This document shows positions 40,598-50,408 of a stretch of 64,000 nucleotides of DNA, one piece after another. The notes under the pieces are model-generated. The model was not told where the DNA came from. It saw only the letters and a program-made list of their open reading frames with translations, and did not search any database. Source of the stretch: Leptospira sp. WS92.C1 (lineage in GTDB: Bacteria; Spirochaetota; Leptospiria; Leptospirales; Leptospiraceae); NCBI RefSeq assembly GCF_040833975.1, contig NZ_CP162130.1, positions 1,344,001 to 1,408,000 of the forward strand, given 5' to 3'. Position numbers and translations under genes: made by a program. Position 1 is the stretch's first letter. Each line of letters begins with the position of its first letter.

Positions 40598-41632
40598 ATG
40601 GAAGAAAAGATTACATACAAAAGTGCCGGAGTGGATACGGAAAAAGGAAGAGAGTTTGTTCAAAAGATCAAACGAAACGTCGAATCCACTCACGGACCGA
40701 GAGTGCTCGGAGGACTCGGAGGTTTTGCGGGCGCTTACGATATCAGCTTTCTCAAAAAATACAACCAACCAGTTCTTTTATCCGGCACCGATGGCGTCGG
40801 AACCAAAATTGAAATCGCAAGATTGCTGAACACATTCGATACAGTAGGGATCGATCTTGTAGCGATGTGTGTGAATGATATCCTCGTCTGCGGCGGAGAG
40901 CCATTATTCTTCTTGGACTATATCGCGTGTGGAAAATTAGATCCGGAAAAAATGGATCAGATCGTTTCGGGAATCGTCCAAGGATGCAAGTTGTCTAACG
41001 CGTCTCTTCTTGGAGGAGAAACCGCGGAACATCCGGGTATCATGAAACCGGATGAGTTTGATCTCGCAGGCTTTGTTGTGGGCGCCGTTGAAAAGGATCT
41101 GATGATCGACGGCTCTACGATTCAACCAGGAGATCAAATTTTAGGATTGGAATCCAGCGGTCCTCATAGCAACGGTTTTTCTCTGATCCGCAAATTGCTC
41201 TTGAAAGAAGGAAAGTATCTTCCTTCCGAACCTCAAAAGATAAGTTTTTTAAAAGACTATGCTTTGAAACCGACTCGGATCTATGTGCAGAGTATATTAA
41301 AACTTTTGCAAAAAGTTCCGGTAAAGGGAATGGTTCATATCACAGGAGGAGGATATCAGGAAAATGTTCCGAGAGTTCTTCCTCAAGGTGCAAGCGCCCG
41401 TTTTTATAAGGATAAAATTCCGTCGGGGTACTTTTTTGAAAAAATTAAAAAAGACCACAACCTAGACGAACTCGAACTTTTTGCCACGTTTAATATGGGA
41501 ATCGGCTATATGATCGTAGTTTCCAGCGAAAATATGGATCTCACAAAAGAATTTTTAGAATCAACCGGCGAATCCGTCCACTGGATCGGCGAAATTGTTT
41601 CCGGTAATAAAGACGAAGTCAGCTTCGTCTAA
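40598..41632 (+). CDS. purM: Phosphoribosylformylglycinamidine cyclo-ligase (AIR synthetase)
   Basis: The enzyme closes the imidazole ring in purine synthesis. The ATG at 40598 (MEEKITYKSAGVD) gives 344 residues, the standard length; the open frame runs up across the preceding terminator without support. Signatures are LSGTDGVGTK, the MCVNDILVCGGEPLFFLDY block, GGETAEHPG and the nucleotide-site HITGGGYQENVPRVLP. It belongs to the same pathway as purB at 13.8 kb. The ClC gene begins 10 bases after its stop. Confidence 0.96.
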   Translation: MEEKITYKSAGVDTEKGREFVQKIKRNVESTHGPRVLGGLGGFAGAYDISFLKKYNQPVLLSGTDGVGTKIEIARLLNTFDTVGIDLVAMCVNDILVCGGEPLFFLDYIACGKLDPEKMDQIVSGIVQGCKLSNASLLGGETAEHPGIMKPDEFDLAGFVVGAVEKDLMIDGSTIQPGDQILGLESSGPHSNGFSLIRKLLLKEGKYLPSEPQKISFLKDYALKPTRIYVQSILKLLQKVPVKGMVHITGGGYQENVPRVLPQGASARFYKDKIPSGYFFEKIKKDHNLDELELFATFNMGIGYMIVVSSENMDLTKEFLESTGESVHWIGEIVSGNKDEVSFV

Positions 41633-41642
41633 CAACACCTCT

Positions 41643-42917
41643 ATGATCGATCTTGCCAGTTTACTTCGATCTCCACTTTGGGTTCTTTCTAAAAAGAATC
41701 CGTTTATGCTTTCCAGGCTTACTTTTTTTTACGTAGTTCTTGGGATCGTCGGAGGACTTTTTTCTGCGGCGTTTTGGATGTTTCTGGAATATTTGATTCA
41801 CTTTGCTTCCGTCGTTTCGGGAATTTACACGATTCCTTTTATGACGGTTTCCGGATTATTTGTCGGAATCGTAATTCATTTTTTGGGGGAACCTGGAGAA
41901 ATTTCATTAGTAATTGATAATATACGGTTTCGAGGAGGAAAACTCGACGCAGGGCAGAATCCTTCTATGACCCTTTCTTCGCTTTTGAGTATTTCCGCGG
42001 GAGGAAGTGCCGGTCCGGAAGCCCCTCTCGTTCAGATCACGGGTTCTTTTGGGAACTGGTTTGCAGAAAAACTCGGTTTAACCGGAGAGGAATATCGTTC
42101 GATGACCATTGCCGGGATGGCTGCGGGTTTTACCTCTTTATTCGGTTCGCCTTTGGGAGGCGCGTTATTCGCTCTTGAGATTCTCCAGCACAGACACGTT
42201 GTAGAATACTATAAGGCCTTGTTGCCCGCATTTTTATCCAGTACTTCCGCTTTTTTTGTGTTTCTTTGGATGACCCACGTCGGATTACAACCGACCTGGC
42301 AATTCCCACAGTATGTTCCCGGAGATATTCAAGATTTCTTATATTCTATTTTGCTCGGGGCTTTAGGCGCCGGATTGGGATGGGTTTTTCATGGATTGTT
42401 TCTCGCCAATCGCTGGGTCTATTCTAAGATTCCCGGACCGATCTTTTGGAAAACGACGATCGGGGGACTTGTGCTGGGGGTGATCGCTTGGCAGATTCCT
42501 TTGACTCGGTTTTTCGGACACGATCAACTCAATCAAATCGTGGAGGGAAGATTTACTTTGATTTTTCTGGCGGCATTGATTTTTTGGAAGACGTTTGCGA
42601 TTGCAACAACGGTAAGCAGCGGTTGGAGAGGAGGGGTGATCATTCCACTTTTTTTTCTAGGTGCGTGCGCGGGCAAATTGTTATCTGGATTTTTACCTTC
42701 CGAAAACGAATCCTTTTTGATGATCTGTCTGATGGCCGCGGTGAATTCTTCCGTTACCAAAACACCGATTTCCACTACCATTTTATTGTCCGAGTTGACC
42801 GGTTTGTATAGTTTTACACCCGTTTTGATCGCGAGTTTGAGCGGTTACTTTTTATCTCCTAAAGAGCCTTTTATTTCAACCCAGGGAAAGGAACTTTCAA
42901 GTCACCGTATCAAGTAA
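41643..42917 (+). CDS. ClC-family chloride channel, gating glutamate replaced
   Basis: The ATG at 41643 gives 424 residues; a start further up lies inside purM. About ten membrane helices are visible with the ClC selectivity blocks. The first is GSAGPEAPLVQ at 121-131, equivalent to G-R-E-G-P of the classic exchangers, with Ala123 at the site of the gating glutamate. The later GWRGGVIIPLFFLGACAG is the pore helix N region. Loss of the gating glutamate favours a passive channel over a proton exchanger, by analogy with mutants; this is inference. No cytoplasmic CBS domains are present. It is probably co-transcribed with purM. Confidence 0.92.
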   Translation: MIDLASLLRSPLWVLSKKNPFMLSRLTFFYVVLGIVGGLFSAAFWMFLEYLIHFASVVSGIYTIPFMTVSGLFVGIVIHFLGEPGEISLVIDNIRFRGGKLDAGQNPSMTLSSLLSISAGGSAGPEAPLVQITGSFGNWFAEKLGLTGEEYRSMTIAGMAAGFTSLFGSPLGGALFALEILQHRHVVEYYKALLPAFLSSTSAFFVFLWMTHVGLQPTWQFPQYVPGDIQDFLYSILLGALGAGLGWVFHGLFLANRWVYSKIPGPIFWKTTIGGLVLGVIAWQIPLTRFFGHDQLNQIVEGRFTLIFLAALIFWKTFAIATTVSSGWRGGVIIPLFFLGACAGKLLSGFLPSENESFLMICLMAAVNSSVTKTPISTTILLSELTGLYSFTPVLIASLSGYFLSPKEPFISTQGKELSSHRIK

Positions 42918-43063
42918 ATTTATGCGCTCACTTCCATAGATTGTTTTACACAGAAAAGATTAAAGTTTGAATTACACGCATGCCTGTTGATCGCAAAAAT
43001 ACTCTATAGGATCATCACATCTGCGGTCGTTTTTTTGTTCTCACCTATCCGACATCATGGCAG

Positions 43064-43204
43064 TCAGTATCTGTCGAAGTCCATTTTAACTGTCTCTGCC
43101 TTTTTCTCACCGAGGAGTCGCGGTTCCATTGGCGAGACCGCTTTGTCCGGATCAGAAATAAACTTTAGTTCCTCCCTTGACAGTCTTGGCTTGAGTTCCG
43201 ACAT
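43064..43204 (-). CDS. Possible small ORF divergent from mutL
   Basis: A 46-codon frame on the minus strand runs from an ATG at 43204 to a TGA at 43064-43066; an earlier in-frame ATG at 43213 is also possible. The product is highly charged (10 Lys/Arg and 11 Asp/Glu by eye) with a protein-like mix and no low-complexity run. It has only a weak purine stretch as ribosome site, and the frame is short enough to be chance. The bases between the ClC stop (42917) and 43063 hold no other feature that I can see. Confidence 0.3.
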   Translation of the reverse strand: MSELKPRLSREELKFISDPDKAVSPMEPRLLGEKKAETVKMDFDRY

Positions 43205-43215
43205 TGGAACCATCC

Positions 43216-45006
43216 ATGGGAAAAATCAGGGAACTCAGCCCGGAACTTATCAATCAGATCGCCGCGGGCGAGGTGATCGAATCCGCTCATTCCGTAATCA
43301 AGGAGCTCATGGAAAATTCCATGGATGCCGGTGCGACTCAGGTGGATATCGAGTCCAAAGACGGTGGGCTTTCCCTGCTTCGAATCACGGACAACGGCTC
43401 CGGAATCGACTCCGATGATTTGGAGCCCGCTCTTAAAAGACACGCCACGAGTAAAATTCGTGACTATGGGGATCTGGAAACGGTTTTGAGTTACGGATTT
43501 AGAGGGGAGGCGCTTGCTTCCATCGCTTCGGTATCCCGCCTAACGTTGGAAAGCGGAACCAAGGATCAAAAGACCGCCTGGAAGATCGGTTCCATCGGCG
43601 GAAAAATTTCCGATAAAGAGGAAATTCCCGGATTTACGGGAACCAAGATTCTTGTAGAGGAATTATTTTTTAATACCCCTGTGCGTAGAAAATTCCTAAA
43701 ATCAATGCGATCGGAAGATAAAAAAATTCGGGATCGGGTTACCACGCAAGCCTTAGCAAGGGAAGACATCCGTTTTCGATTATTTCAAGACGGAAAGGAA
43801 GTCTATGTGCTTCCCGCGAGAGAGAATAAAAAAGATAGAATTATCGATCTTTTCGGCGAAAACTTTCGGGATCATCTTTTGGAAGTGAATCTTGAAAGAG
43901 GAGGAATCAAAGCCAGCGGTTATATCAGTGATCCCGATTTTTATAAGTCCAATCGAACCGGTCAATTTATTTTTATCAACGGAAGACCGATCGAAATTAA
44001 ATACAGCTCCGTATTGCTAAAAAAAGCGTATGACGAACTTCTTCCTCCGAACGGACATCCGTATTGTTTTTTATTTTTTGAAATCGACCCTTCGCGTGTC
44101 GACGTAAACGTTCATCCCGCAAAAAAAGAAATTCGATTTTTAGATGAGGAAGGATTCAACGGATTCTTCTTAACTCTGATTCAAAAAGAACTTCGTTCCA
44201 GTACTCCTGTCAGTTTTTTGGAATTGAAAAAACGTCTTTTAAGACCGACTCCGGATACGTTTAAGACGAGTTCTTTGTATCAGGCGCATTCTTCCTCCGG
44301 TTCCGGACAAAGTCCTCTTTTGAGCAGAGAACTATTTGCGGATGTTCCCAGACAGGAAGGTTTCAACCTCGATCAGATGGGGCCTGGGGCTTCTCTTTCA
44401 GCGCTTACGGATAACGTCACAAAACATTCTTCCTTTATTCCCAAAAAACATTTCGGGGTTTTGTTCGAGACTTTTATTTTGGCCGAGGCGGAGGACGGTT
44501 TTTATATCATCGATCAGCATACCGCTCACGAAAGAATTCGTTACGAAGAAGTCCTGAGAAAACTGGAAAAGAAGAATTACGGAATTCAACCTCTTCTGAC
44601 ACCGATCCGGATCGACGTTTCCAAACAAGAACAAGAGGACATTTTAAACCGTAAAAAAGAATATGAAGAAGTCGGAATCTTTTTGGACCCGCTCGGAGAG
44701 GACAGCGTCGTTCTGAGGGAAATTCCCGCTTATATGGAACCGGGCGAGGAAAAAGAAATCATTCTGGATTTTTTAAATCGAACGGAAGGGAAGGAATCCA
44801 GCGAACCTGAGTTATACGATCTGATGGCGAAATGTGTCGCCTGCCGTTCCGCGATCAAAAAGGGGGATCATCTTTCCGATCCCATTCTCGCTGAAATTTT
44901 AAATCGTTTGAGTTATTGTGAAAATCCTTCCCGCTGTCCGCACGGAAGACCTACCCTAGTCAAGTTGAGCAGAGATGACCTCGAAAGAATGTTCCACAGA
45001 AAATGA
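43216..45006 (+). CDS. mutL: DNA mismatch repair protein MutL with endonuclease motifs
   Basis: The ATG at 43216 ([11 protein letters not shown]) gives 596 residues; a TTG at 43204 would add four residues. The N-terminal GHKL ATPase has [28 protein letters not shown] and GFRGEAL. The C terminus carries the nuclease-type motifs [12 protein letters not shown] (near residue 432), [10 protein letters not shown] and CPHGRP. Together they point to an endonuclease-active MutL, as expected in bacteria without MutH. The DQH-A position is Thr instead of Ala, a small change. Its last 32 bases overlap the next gene. Confidence 0.95.
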   Translation: MGKIRELSPELINQIAAGEVIESAHSVIKELMENSMDAGATQVDIESKDGGLSLLRITDNGSGIDSDDLEPALKRHATSKIRDYGDLETVLSYGFRGEALASIASVSRLTLESGTKDQKTAWKIGSIGGKISDKEEIPGFTGTKILVEELFFNTPVRRKFLKSMRSEDKKIRDRVTTQALAREDIRFRLFQDGKEVYVLPARENKKDRIIDLFGENFRDHLLEVNLERGGIKASGYISDPDFYKSNRTGQFIFINGRPIEIKYSSVLLKKAYDELLPPNGHPYCFLFFEIDPSRVDVNVHPAKKEIRFLDEEGFNGFFLTLIQKELRSSTPVSFLELKKRLLRPTPDTFKTSSLYQAHSSSGSGQSPLLSRELFADVPRQEGFNLDQMGPGASLSALTDNVTKHSSFIPKKHFGVLFETFILAEAEDGFYIIDQHTAHERIRYEEVLRKLEKKNYGIQPLLTPIRIDVSKQEQEDILNRKKEYEEVGIFLDPLGEDSVVLREIPAYMEPGEEKEIILDFLNRTEGKESSEPELYDLMAKCVACRSAIKKGDHLSDPILAEILNRLSYCENPSRCPHGRPTLVKLSRDDLERMFHRK

Positions 45007-45595
45007 AGACCTTCCGGGCAAAGAACCGGATCGAGTCGTTCGAAAGTTATTCCGTCAAACGTTAGTCGGAATCGTAATCCTTGTTTTGGGAGTCGTATTT
45101 CTTGCGAGGGTATTTCCCGAACCCGTGCTCGCGGTCTCTGAAAAGTTTATAGAAGTCACCGGTATTTTTGGCGTGGGAATCGGAATTATGTTCGCAGATT
45201 CGTTGCACGTATTTATTCCACCCGATGTGTTTTTAATGATTGCGGTCGCGGGAAAGTTGAATTCGATCCTTGTGATCGTTTCCGCATCGATCGGGAGTTT
45301 GATCGGAGGAACCGTATCCTATCTTACTGGAAGAATTCTTTTGCCGAAGATCGCCGGTATCGCGAGTTTTGTAAAAAAACACGAACAAAAACTGGAACAC
45401 TATCTGCATCGATACGGGTTTTGGGCGGTGGTTTTGGCGGCTCTGACTCCGCTTCCGTATTCCTGGGTTTCCTTGGCCGCGGGTACGATGAAAATGAGAT
45501 ACCTTCTTTTTTTTCAGGGTTGTCTTTTTCGAATTCCTCGTTTTATAGTATTCTATTATCTGATTCAATTCGGTTGGGTTGGCGGCGGAATGTAA
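44975..45595 (+). CDS. VTT (DedA/SNARE-associated) membrane protein
   Basis: The 206-residue product starts inside the mutL 3' end, in another frame, by 32 bases. It has about five hydrophobic helices, the first at about 27-45. The core of the VTT domain is visible: a [14 protein letters not shown] turn, then [28 protein letters not shown] and a final [11 protein letters not shown] helix. Family members act as phospholipid scramblases or help polyprenyl-phosphate recycling. Function here is by family only. The C terminus ends in WVGGGM. Confidence 0.82.
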   Translation: MTSKECSTENEDLPGKEPDRVVRKLFRQTLVGIVILVLGVVFLARVFPEPVLAVSEKFIEVTGIFGVGIGIMFADSLHVFIPPDVFLMIAVAGKLNSILVIVSASIGSLIGGTVSYLTGRILLPKIAGIASFVKKHEQKLEHYLHRYGFWAVVLAALTPLPYSWVSLAAGTMKMRYLLFFQGCLFRIPRFIVFYYLIQFGWVGGGM

Positions 45596-45621
45596 AAATT
45601 TAGACGTTTTGCGAATGTCCG

Positions 45622-45876
45622 ATGGAAGAAGAATTTAAGGGCAAATGTTTGGAAACGAATCAACCAGATCTATTTCCTAAAACAAAGGAAGAAATCATCC
45701 GATTGAATTTGGACTTATTCGATCTTCCGATTCGAATTTCCGGTTTGATCGAAAATATCCTACAGGGCAATGTCAGAGAACAGTCTTTGGTATGTTGTCA
45801 TAGCGCTTGCGATGTTTGCAACGCTACGATTCGAACTTGTCTGCGGAAGATCAAAAATGAACTGGAACTGCCTTGA
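45622..45876 (+). CDS. Small Cys-rich conserved protein, unknown function
   Basis: The 84-residue protein has no recognised family. Its C-terminal half has Cys58-Cys59, Cys63, Cys66 and Cys73 in [17 protein letters not shown], a C-x3-C-x2-C layout that could bind a metal. The N-terminal half is acidic. It sits 26 bases after the VTT gene and its TGA overlaps the TTG start of rarA by four bases. That coupling suggests it is made with RarA. Confidence 0.75.
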   Translation: MEEEFKGKCLETNQPDLFPKTKEEIIRLNLDLFDLPIRISGLIENILQGNVREQSLVCCHSACDVCNATIRTCLRKIKNELELP

Positions 45877-47144
45877 GCGATCTTTTTACAAAAAAGCCAA
45901 TTCCTCCGCTTGCTCATAAGATACGGCCTTCCTCTTTTGAAGACGTGATCGGTCAGACGCGAGCCACAAAACAATTGGTCAATTATCGTTCTCCTGTTTC
46001 GATCATACTCTACGGTCCTCCCGGAACCGGAAAATCCACGTTAGCCGGAATTCTTTGTAGAAAATGGAATCTTCCATTTGTGGAATACAACGCGGTTTCC
46101 ACAGGCGTCGCGGAGATCAAAAAATTATTGGAAAGAGCGGAAAGAGAAGGGACGATTCTTCTTTTTTTGGATGAGATCCATCGTTTTAGCGCTTCGCAAC
46201 AAGACAGTCTTTTAAAAGGAGTGGAGACAGGACATCTCGTTTTAATCGGAGCGACCACTGAAAATCCCGCGTTTCGAATCACGAGACCCCTTTTATCCAG
46301 ATGTCAGATTCTAAAAATAGAACCTCTGAGTCTGGATGAACAATCTTCTCTTTTGGAAAGAGGGATTTCTCATCTGCCTTCCCCCTTGAAGTTGAACGAG
46401 GAAGCAAAGGAAACGCTGATTCGTTTTTCGGGTGGAGACGGTAGAAAACTTCTTTCCAATTTGGAGGGACTCAGCTTTAGTTTTTCGCCGGAAGCCGAAA
46501 TTTCAAAGACGGATGTGGAAGAATATCTTGAAAGCAGGGTCATCGAATACGATAAGAGCGGAGAGTCGCACTACGACGTAATTTCCGCGTTTATCAAATC
46601 CGTTCGAGGAAGCGATCCTGATGCTGCGTTATACTATCTTGCTGTCTTGCTCGAAGGTGGAGAAGATCCTCTTTTTATCATGCGAAGGCTGATCATTCTC
46701 GCGAGCGAGGATATCGGAAACGCGTCCGTGAACGGTCTGCCTCTTGCGGTTTCCGGCTTACACGCGCTCGAAGCGATCGGAATGCCGGAAGGAAGACTGA
46801 TTCTCGCGCACGTGACTACGTTTCTCGCATCCTGTCCAAAATCCAACGCAAGCTATAAGGCTTTGGGTTCCGCATTGTCTTATGTGAGAGAGCACGGAAC
46901 CGGAATCAAAATCCCGAATCGGCTCCGAAACGCGCCTACATTTCTTCATAAAAAGGACGGTGCTTCTCAAGGTTATTTGTATCCTCATGATTTCGGCGGA
47001 TTTAAGGAACAAAATTATTTTCCGGATGAGTTTGCGGAGAATCCTCCGAAGTTTTATTTTCCAACCGGAAACGGAATGGAACTAAAGTTGAAAGAATATC
47101 TGGAAAAGGTTTGGGAGAAAACCTCCTGGAAGAAAGGAAATTAA
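45873..47144 (+). CDS. rarA: Replication-associated recombination protein A (AAA+ ATPase)
   Basis: The TTG at 45873 overlaps the preceding stop (TTGA) and gives 423 residues, the RarA/MgsA length. Walker A is GPPGTGKST, Walker B is LFLDEIHRF, the sensor region is [11 protein letters not shown], and the C-terminal tetramer domain has [19 protein letters not shown]. RarA acts on stalled forks together with RecA and SSB. Placement after mutL groups two DNA-maintenance genes. Confidence 0.94.
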   Translation: MSDLFTKKPIPPLAHKIRPSSFEDVIGQTRATKQLVNYRSPVSIILYGPPGTGKSTLAGILCRKWNLPFVEYNAVSTGVAEIKKLLERAEREGTILLFLDEIHRFSASQQDSLLKGVETGHLVLIGATTENPAFRITRPLLSRCQILKIEPLSLDEQSSLLERGISHLPSPLKLNEEAKETLIRFSGGDGRKLLSNLEGLSFSFSPEAEISKTDVEEYLESRVIEYDKSGESHYDVISAFIKSVRGSDPDAALYYLAVLLEGGEDPLFIMRRLIILASEDIGNASVNGLPLAVSGLHALEAIGMPEGRLILAHVTTFLASCPKSNASYKALGSALSYVREHGTGIKIPNRLRNAPTFLHKKDGASQGYLYPHDFGGFKEQNYFPDEFAENPPKFYFPTGNGMELKLKEYLEKVWEKTSWKKGN

Positions 47145-47315
47145 TTATTTATCGTAGAGTTCCGGGCGGACTTTGACTTGTTTGTTTTTGGATGCCAATA
47201 GATGAGAATTACCCTCCATTTCATTTTTGGATTGATTGAGGTCAAGATTAGAACAAAACAATTTGGTTTTGAATTTGCGATTGAGTGTTGTTTGTTTTGA
47301 TTCAGAATTAAACAC
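47145..47315 (-). CDS. Candidate small protein (56 aa) with consensus ribosome site
   Basis: A minus-strand GTG at 47315-47313 is preceded by AAAGGAGG (47327-47320) with four bases between. The frame runs 56 codons to a TAA at 47147-47145, immediately adjoining the convergent rarA stop. The product is hydrophilic, rich in Lys, Asn, Gln and Ser, and ends VKVRPELYDK. I recognise no family. The strong Shine-Dalgarno at the correct place is the main support; the length is below common gene-calling limits. The spacer is a little short. Confidence 0.5.
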   Translation of the reverse strand: MFNSESKQTTLNRKFKTKLFCSNLDLNQSKNEMEGNSHLLASKNKQVKVRPELYDK

Positions 47316-47818
47316 GGTTCCTCCTTTCGGACATGAGACCCCAAGGGTTCCTTTTTAGTTTCGTACTTTTTAGGCGAATTCTAAAATGTTTTTTAAAACA
47401 CAGATGGCATTTCGGTTACAAATCCGATTCTAAAAACGACGATAGAATCGAGATTCAAGTTTTTGAAAGTAGAATGGAGATGTCTTTTATTTCGTTTTTA
47501 GATCGGATAAAATCCGGATTTAGATAAAAGCGTAGACTGCAAGCCAATTTTATTTTGGATCGGGCTTCAAGTCCGGTGCAAGAATTTTTTTACTGTAATA
47601 CTTTGTCGGACCAACTGATTCTTATACAAAAAAGGATTGTATTTCAAATGATTTTAGGTTTGAGCAAAAACCGCCTTAACCGTTTATGCGGTTGAAAACT
47701 TTCCCGTTATAATTCTTTAAATCAAAGAAGAATTTTATTTTACGTAGCAGTTAACAGTTCATCGCGTTTAAAGTATTAATTTCTTAAATCGGATTCGAAC
47801 GCGGTTTTACGGAATTTA
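47316..47818. other. Intergenic stretch of about 500 bases
   Basis: No supported gene is visible. A 64-codon plus-strand frame (47333-47527) has no ribosome site. Two structured spots stand out: CTTCAAGTCCG with GGG at about 47561-47575, shared with the region near 35258, and AACCGC (47669-47674) facing GCGGTT (47688-47693), a 6-bp stem with a long loop. The stretch is AT-rich and may hold control elements or an unannotated RNA. Confidence 0.35.
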
Positions 47819-48922
47819 TCAGTTCAATTCTTTGTTCAATGCGAAAAGAACTCGATCGTTTTGTTGCGGGGTTCCGATCGTAATCCGGATAGCATTTAGC
47901 TCGTAGCTTTTTAAATCGCGCAGAATGATTCCCTGACGAAGAAGAGACTGACAGATTTCCGAAGATGTTTTACCGTGTTTTCTTACGAATAATGTGATAA
48001 AATTTGCATACGAATCTATGAATTCGATCGAGTTGTCTGCGGCGAATTTTTCATATCGTTTCATCTGTTGTAAGTTATTTTCCAAATAGTCGTTCACATA
48101 TTTCTGCTGTTTTAGCGCTTCTGTTGCGGCGAATGCTGAAAGATTCGTCACGCTAAAAGGAGGTCGCATCTTATACAGGTTTCCGATGAGCTCCGAGTTT
48201 CCGATTCCGTAACCAATTCTCATTCCCCCAAGTCCATAGGCTTTTGAAAACGTTCCCGTATAAAATACGTTGGGATAGAGATCCGTGATTTCTTTTGCGG
48301 GGATGAATTTTTTTGGATCTTTTTTGCTTCCGAATTCCATATAAGCAGCATCAATTACGACTAACGTATCGGGGGAAATCTGATTTAAGAATTCGTAGAC
48401 TTCGTTTTTAGAAAGAGCATCCCCCGCAGGATTGGAAGGCGTGCACAAAAAAACGATCTTAGGTTTTACCGCCTTTGTCAGATCCAAAAATGCGTTTAAG
48501 TCGTGTGGAACCGATTCGGTAGAATGGACGTTTGCCCCGCACTGAAGCGCATAGATTTTATACATCGCGAATGTAATTCGATTGATGAGAATCGAATCCC
48601 CCGGAGTCAGAACGGATCGACATGCAAAATCCAACACCTGATCGCTTCCGTTTCCGGGAATGATTCTATCGGGGGTTACTTCGAATTTCTGAGCCAATGC
48701 GTTTTTTAAATCTAAGTAGGAATCATCCGGATATAAAGACATCTTTGTTGCGGCGTTGCATACGATTTCAACGACCTCCGGTGCGCAGCCAAAAGGATTT
48801 TCGTTCGAACCGAGTTTGATTACGTCTTCCGGTTTAATCCCAAATTCGCGAACCACAAGTTCGATCGGTTTTCCTGCTTCATAACTTTTAAGTGAATCGA
48901 GTATCGGCTGAAAGGGAATCAT
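47819..48922 (-). CDS. hisC: Histidinol-phosphate aminotransferase
   Basis: The 367-residue enzyme transfers the amino group to imidazole acetol-phosphate in histidine synthesis. The ATG at 48922 follows GGAGG by three bases. The PLP signatures are [38 protein letters not shown] and the Schiff-base lysine in [16 protein letters not shown]. The family also covers aromatic aminotransferases, but the N-terminal ENPFG block fits HisC. No other his gene is in the window. Confidence 0.88.
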   Translation of the reverse strand: MIPFQPILDSLKSYEAGKPIELVVREFGIKPEDVIKLGSNENPFGCAPEVVEIVCNAATKMSLYPDDSYLDLKNALAQKFEVTPDRIIPGNGSDQVLDFACRSVLTPGDSILINRITFAMYKIYALQCGANVHSTESVPHDLNAFLDLTKAVKPKIVFLCTPSNPAGDALSKNEVYEFLNQISPDTLVVIDAAYMEFGSKKDPKKFIPAKEITDLYPNVFYTGTFSKAYGLGGMRIGYGIGNSELIGNLYKMRPPFSVTNLSAFAATEALKQQKYVNDYLENNLQQMKRYEKFAADNSIEFIDSYANFITLFVRKHGKTSSEICQSLLRQGIILRDLKSYELNAIRITIGTPQQNDRVLFALNKELN

Positions 48923-49078
48923 CTTCCTCCATGGTTTTTGTTTGAAAATTTTTTGGAAACGATTTAAGAATAAAAATCATTTTGTTTCAGGAAAAAGGAA
49001 TCGGAACTCGTCGAATTCTTTCGATTTTTTTCCTCTAATCGAAAGTATTTTTAAATAAAAAAAGACTCCGGATTCAAA

Positions 49079-49246
49079 ATGAAAGATATGCGGTTTCAAC
49101 ATGATGTCGATGAGGACAAGACGATCCCTTTGGAAGACGAAAAAAACGGGGAGATTTTACTTCAAGAAATACTGGAATCATTTGAACGTTTCAATCGTGA
49201 GTTGGGAAATACGATTCAGGAATTTTTCCCTTTGGACGGATCCTAA
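49079..49246 (+). CDS. Candidate small acidic protein (55 aa)
   Basis: A frame of 55 codons starts at an ATG at 49079 and ends at TAA 49244-49246, between the divergent hisC gene and the convergent M48 gene, whose stop codon is only one base away. The product is acidic and helix-prone (LLQEILESFERFNRELGNTIQEFFPLDG), with no runs and no membrane segment. The ribosome site is weak. The size is under common limits, and no family is recognised. The tidy fit between neighbours argues for a real gene. Confidence 0.5.
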   Translation: MKDMRFQHDVDEDKTIPLEDEKNGEILLQEILESFERFNRELGNTIQEFFPLDGS

Positions 49247-49247
49247 A

Positions 49248-50405
49248 TTACGAACAACCCACTCGAATCGTTTCCCATTTTTCGATACGGATTCCTTTTG
49301 CCTTCAATTTATTTCCTTTGGAGAATTCCTTTGCCTTTTGAATTCTGCTCTGATTGTCCGGGTGAGTGCTGAGCCAATCTAAAATTTTAGCAGGATCCCA
49401 ATTCTTCCCGTCGTCCTTTTGTGATTTTTTCTTTTCCGTCTTATACGTTTCCTTGGAGATCTTCTTTTCCTCTCTTTCAAAAAAATGGATAAAGCCGTTT
49501 ACTCCGATTCCGGATCTGCGTAGAATTTCAAACGCCTTGTCATCCGCTTCCTCTTCGAATTCCCTCGAGTATTTAAGAATCGCGAGACTGTTTACGATTT
49601 CGGTTATCGTTTCCAGATTTCCGATATCATCAAAGCCGATTCCGATGGAAAGTTTGACTACGAGAGATATACCAAGAAGACGAATCAATTGTCGAATGCC
49701 GTGTCGATTTTCAACGTGTGCGATTTCGTGTGCAAGAATCGCGGCGATCTCGTCCGCGGATTCCGATTCTTCTATCAATCCAGATAGAATGTAGATCTTT
49801 CCTCCCGGGAGTGCGAACGCGTTGACCTCTCCGCTTTTTAAAACTATAATCGAATACTGATCCCGATTTTTTTTCTGTACAAGAGCGTTCCTGATTTTGC
49901 GAATGCTCAGATTTAGCGGAACGTTTTTACATTCTTTCTTGTTTTCTTCGAAATGTTTGGAAATCAATTCTCCCAAGGATTTGTCCGCGGATTCGGGAAC
50001 AAACACATACATTCGATCCAACTTGGTCAATATGAGAAAGCCGACTCCGAATGCGAGAATACCCGCGACAAGCATTTGGATGACGAAAGGTAATAAAAAG
50101 AATTTAGAAACAAGACCGGACAATCCGTTGTTGATGCTTTGCTTTCTATAGTTTTTGATTTGTTCTGCTTTTTCTTCGGATGTAAACGTAAGAATGAGAT
50201 CGTTTTTTAAATCCTGAGGATCATCAAGTTGAAGTCTGTATTCTTTGCCTAACTTTTCGACGGATTGAATTTGTTTATAAGAAAAATGGAATAAATCGGG
50301 AAAGGTTTCCCGATTTTCAGGTTCAAATACGATTCCAGAATTTTGAAGAACGAGTTCTCCAGAGATGGGAACCGCCGATTTTCCATCGTAAAAAAAATCG
50401 GACAT
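49248..50405 (-). CDS. M48-family (HtpX/BepA-like) membrane metalloprotease
   Basis: The 385-residue protein has a membrane segment at about 103-130 after a soluble N-terminal part. The M48 zinc motif is HEIAH in ILAHEIAHVENRHGI, with the third ligand in the EFEEEADDKAF block and an N-terminal PGGKIYILSGLI stretch. The C-terminal LSTHPDNQSRIQKAKEF is the family end. Such proteases degrade damaged envelope proteins. It is three bases after the DUF898 gene, so the two are co-transcribed. Confidence 0.9.
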   Translation of the reverse strand: MSDFFYDGKSAVPISGELVLQNSGIVFEPENRETFPDLFHFSYKQIQSVEKLGKEYRLQLDDPQDLKNDLILTFTSEEKAEQIKNYRKQSINNGLSGLVSKFFLLPFVIQMLVAGILAFGVGFLILTKLDRMYVFVPESADKSLGELISKHFEENKKECKNVPLNLSIRKIRNALVQKKNRDQYSIIVLKSGEVNAFALPGGKIYILSGLIEESESADEIAAILAHEIAHVENRHGIRQLIRLLGISLVVKLSIGIGFDDIGNLETITEIVNSLAILKYSREFEEEADDKAFEILRRSGIGVNGFIHFFEREEKKISKETYKTEKKKSQKDDGKNWDPAKILDWLSTHPDNQSRIQKAKEFSKGNKLKAKGIRIEKWETIRVGCS

Positions 50406-50408
50406 TTC

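Noticed and set aside
43178..43183. TTGACA as a mutL -35 box
   Set aside because: No -10 box stands at 16-18 bases; it is too close to the start codon.
42987..43418. Plus-strand frame of 143 codons before and inside mutL
   Set aside because: Most of it lies out of frame within the highly conserved MutL N terminus, and its start has no ribosome site.
47333..47527. 64-codon plus-strand frame in the rarA-hisC spacer
   Set aside because: No ribosome site and no protein-like pattern; the opposite-strand 56-codon frame next to it is better supported.
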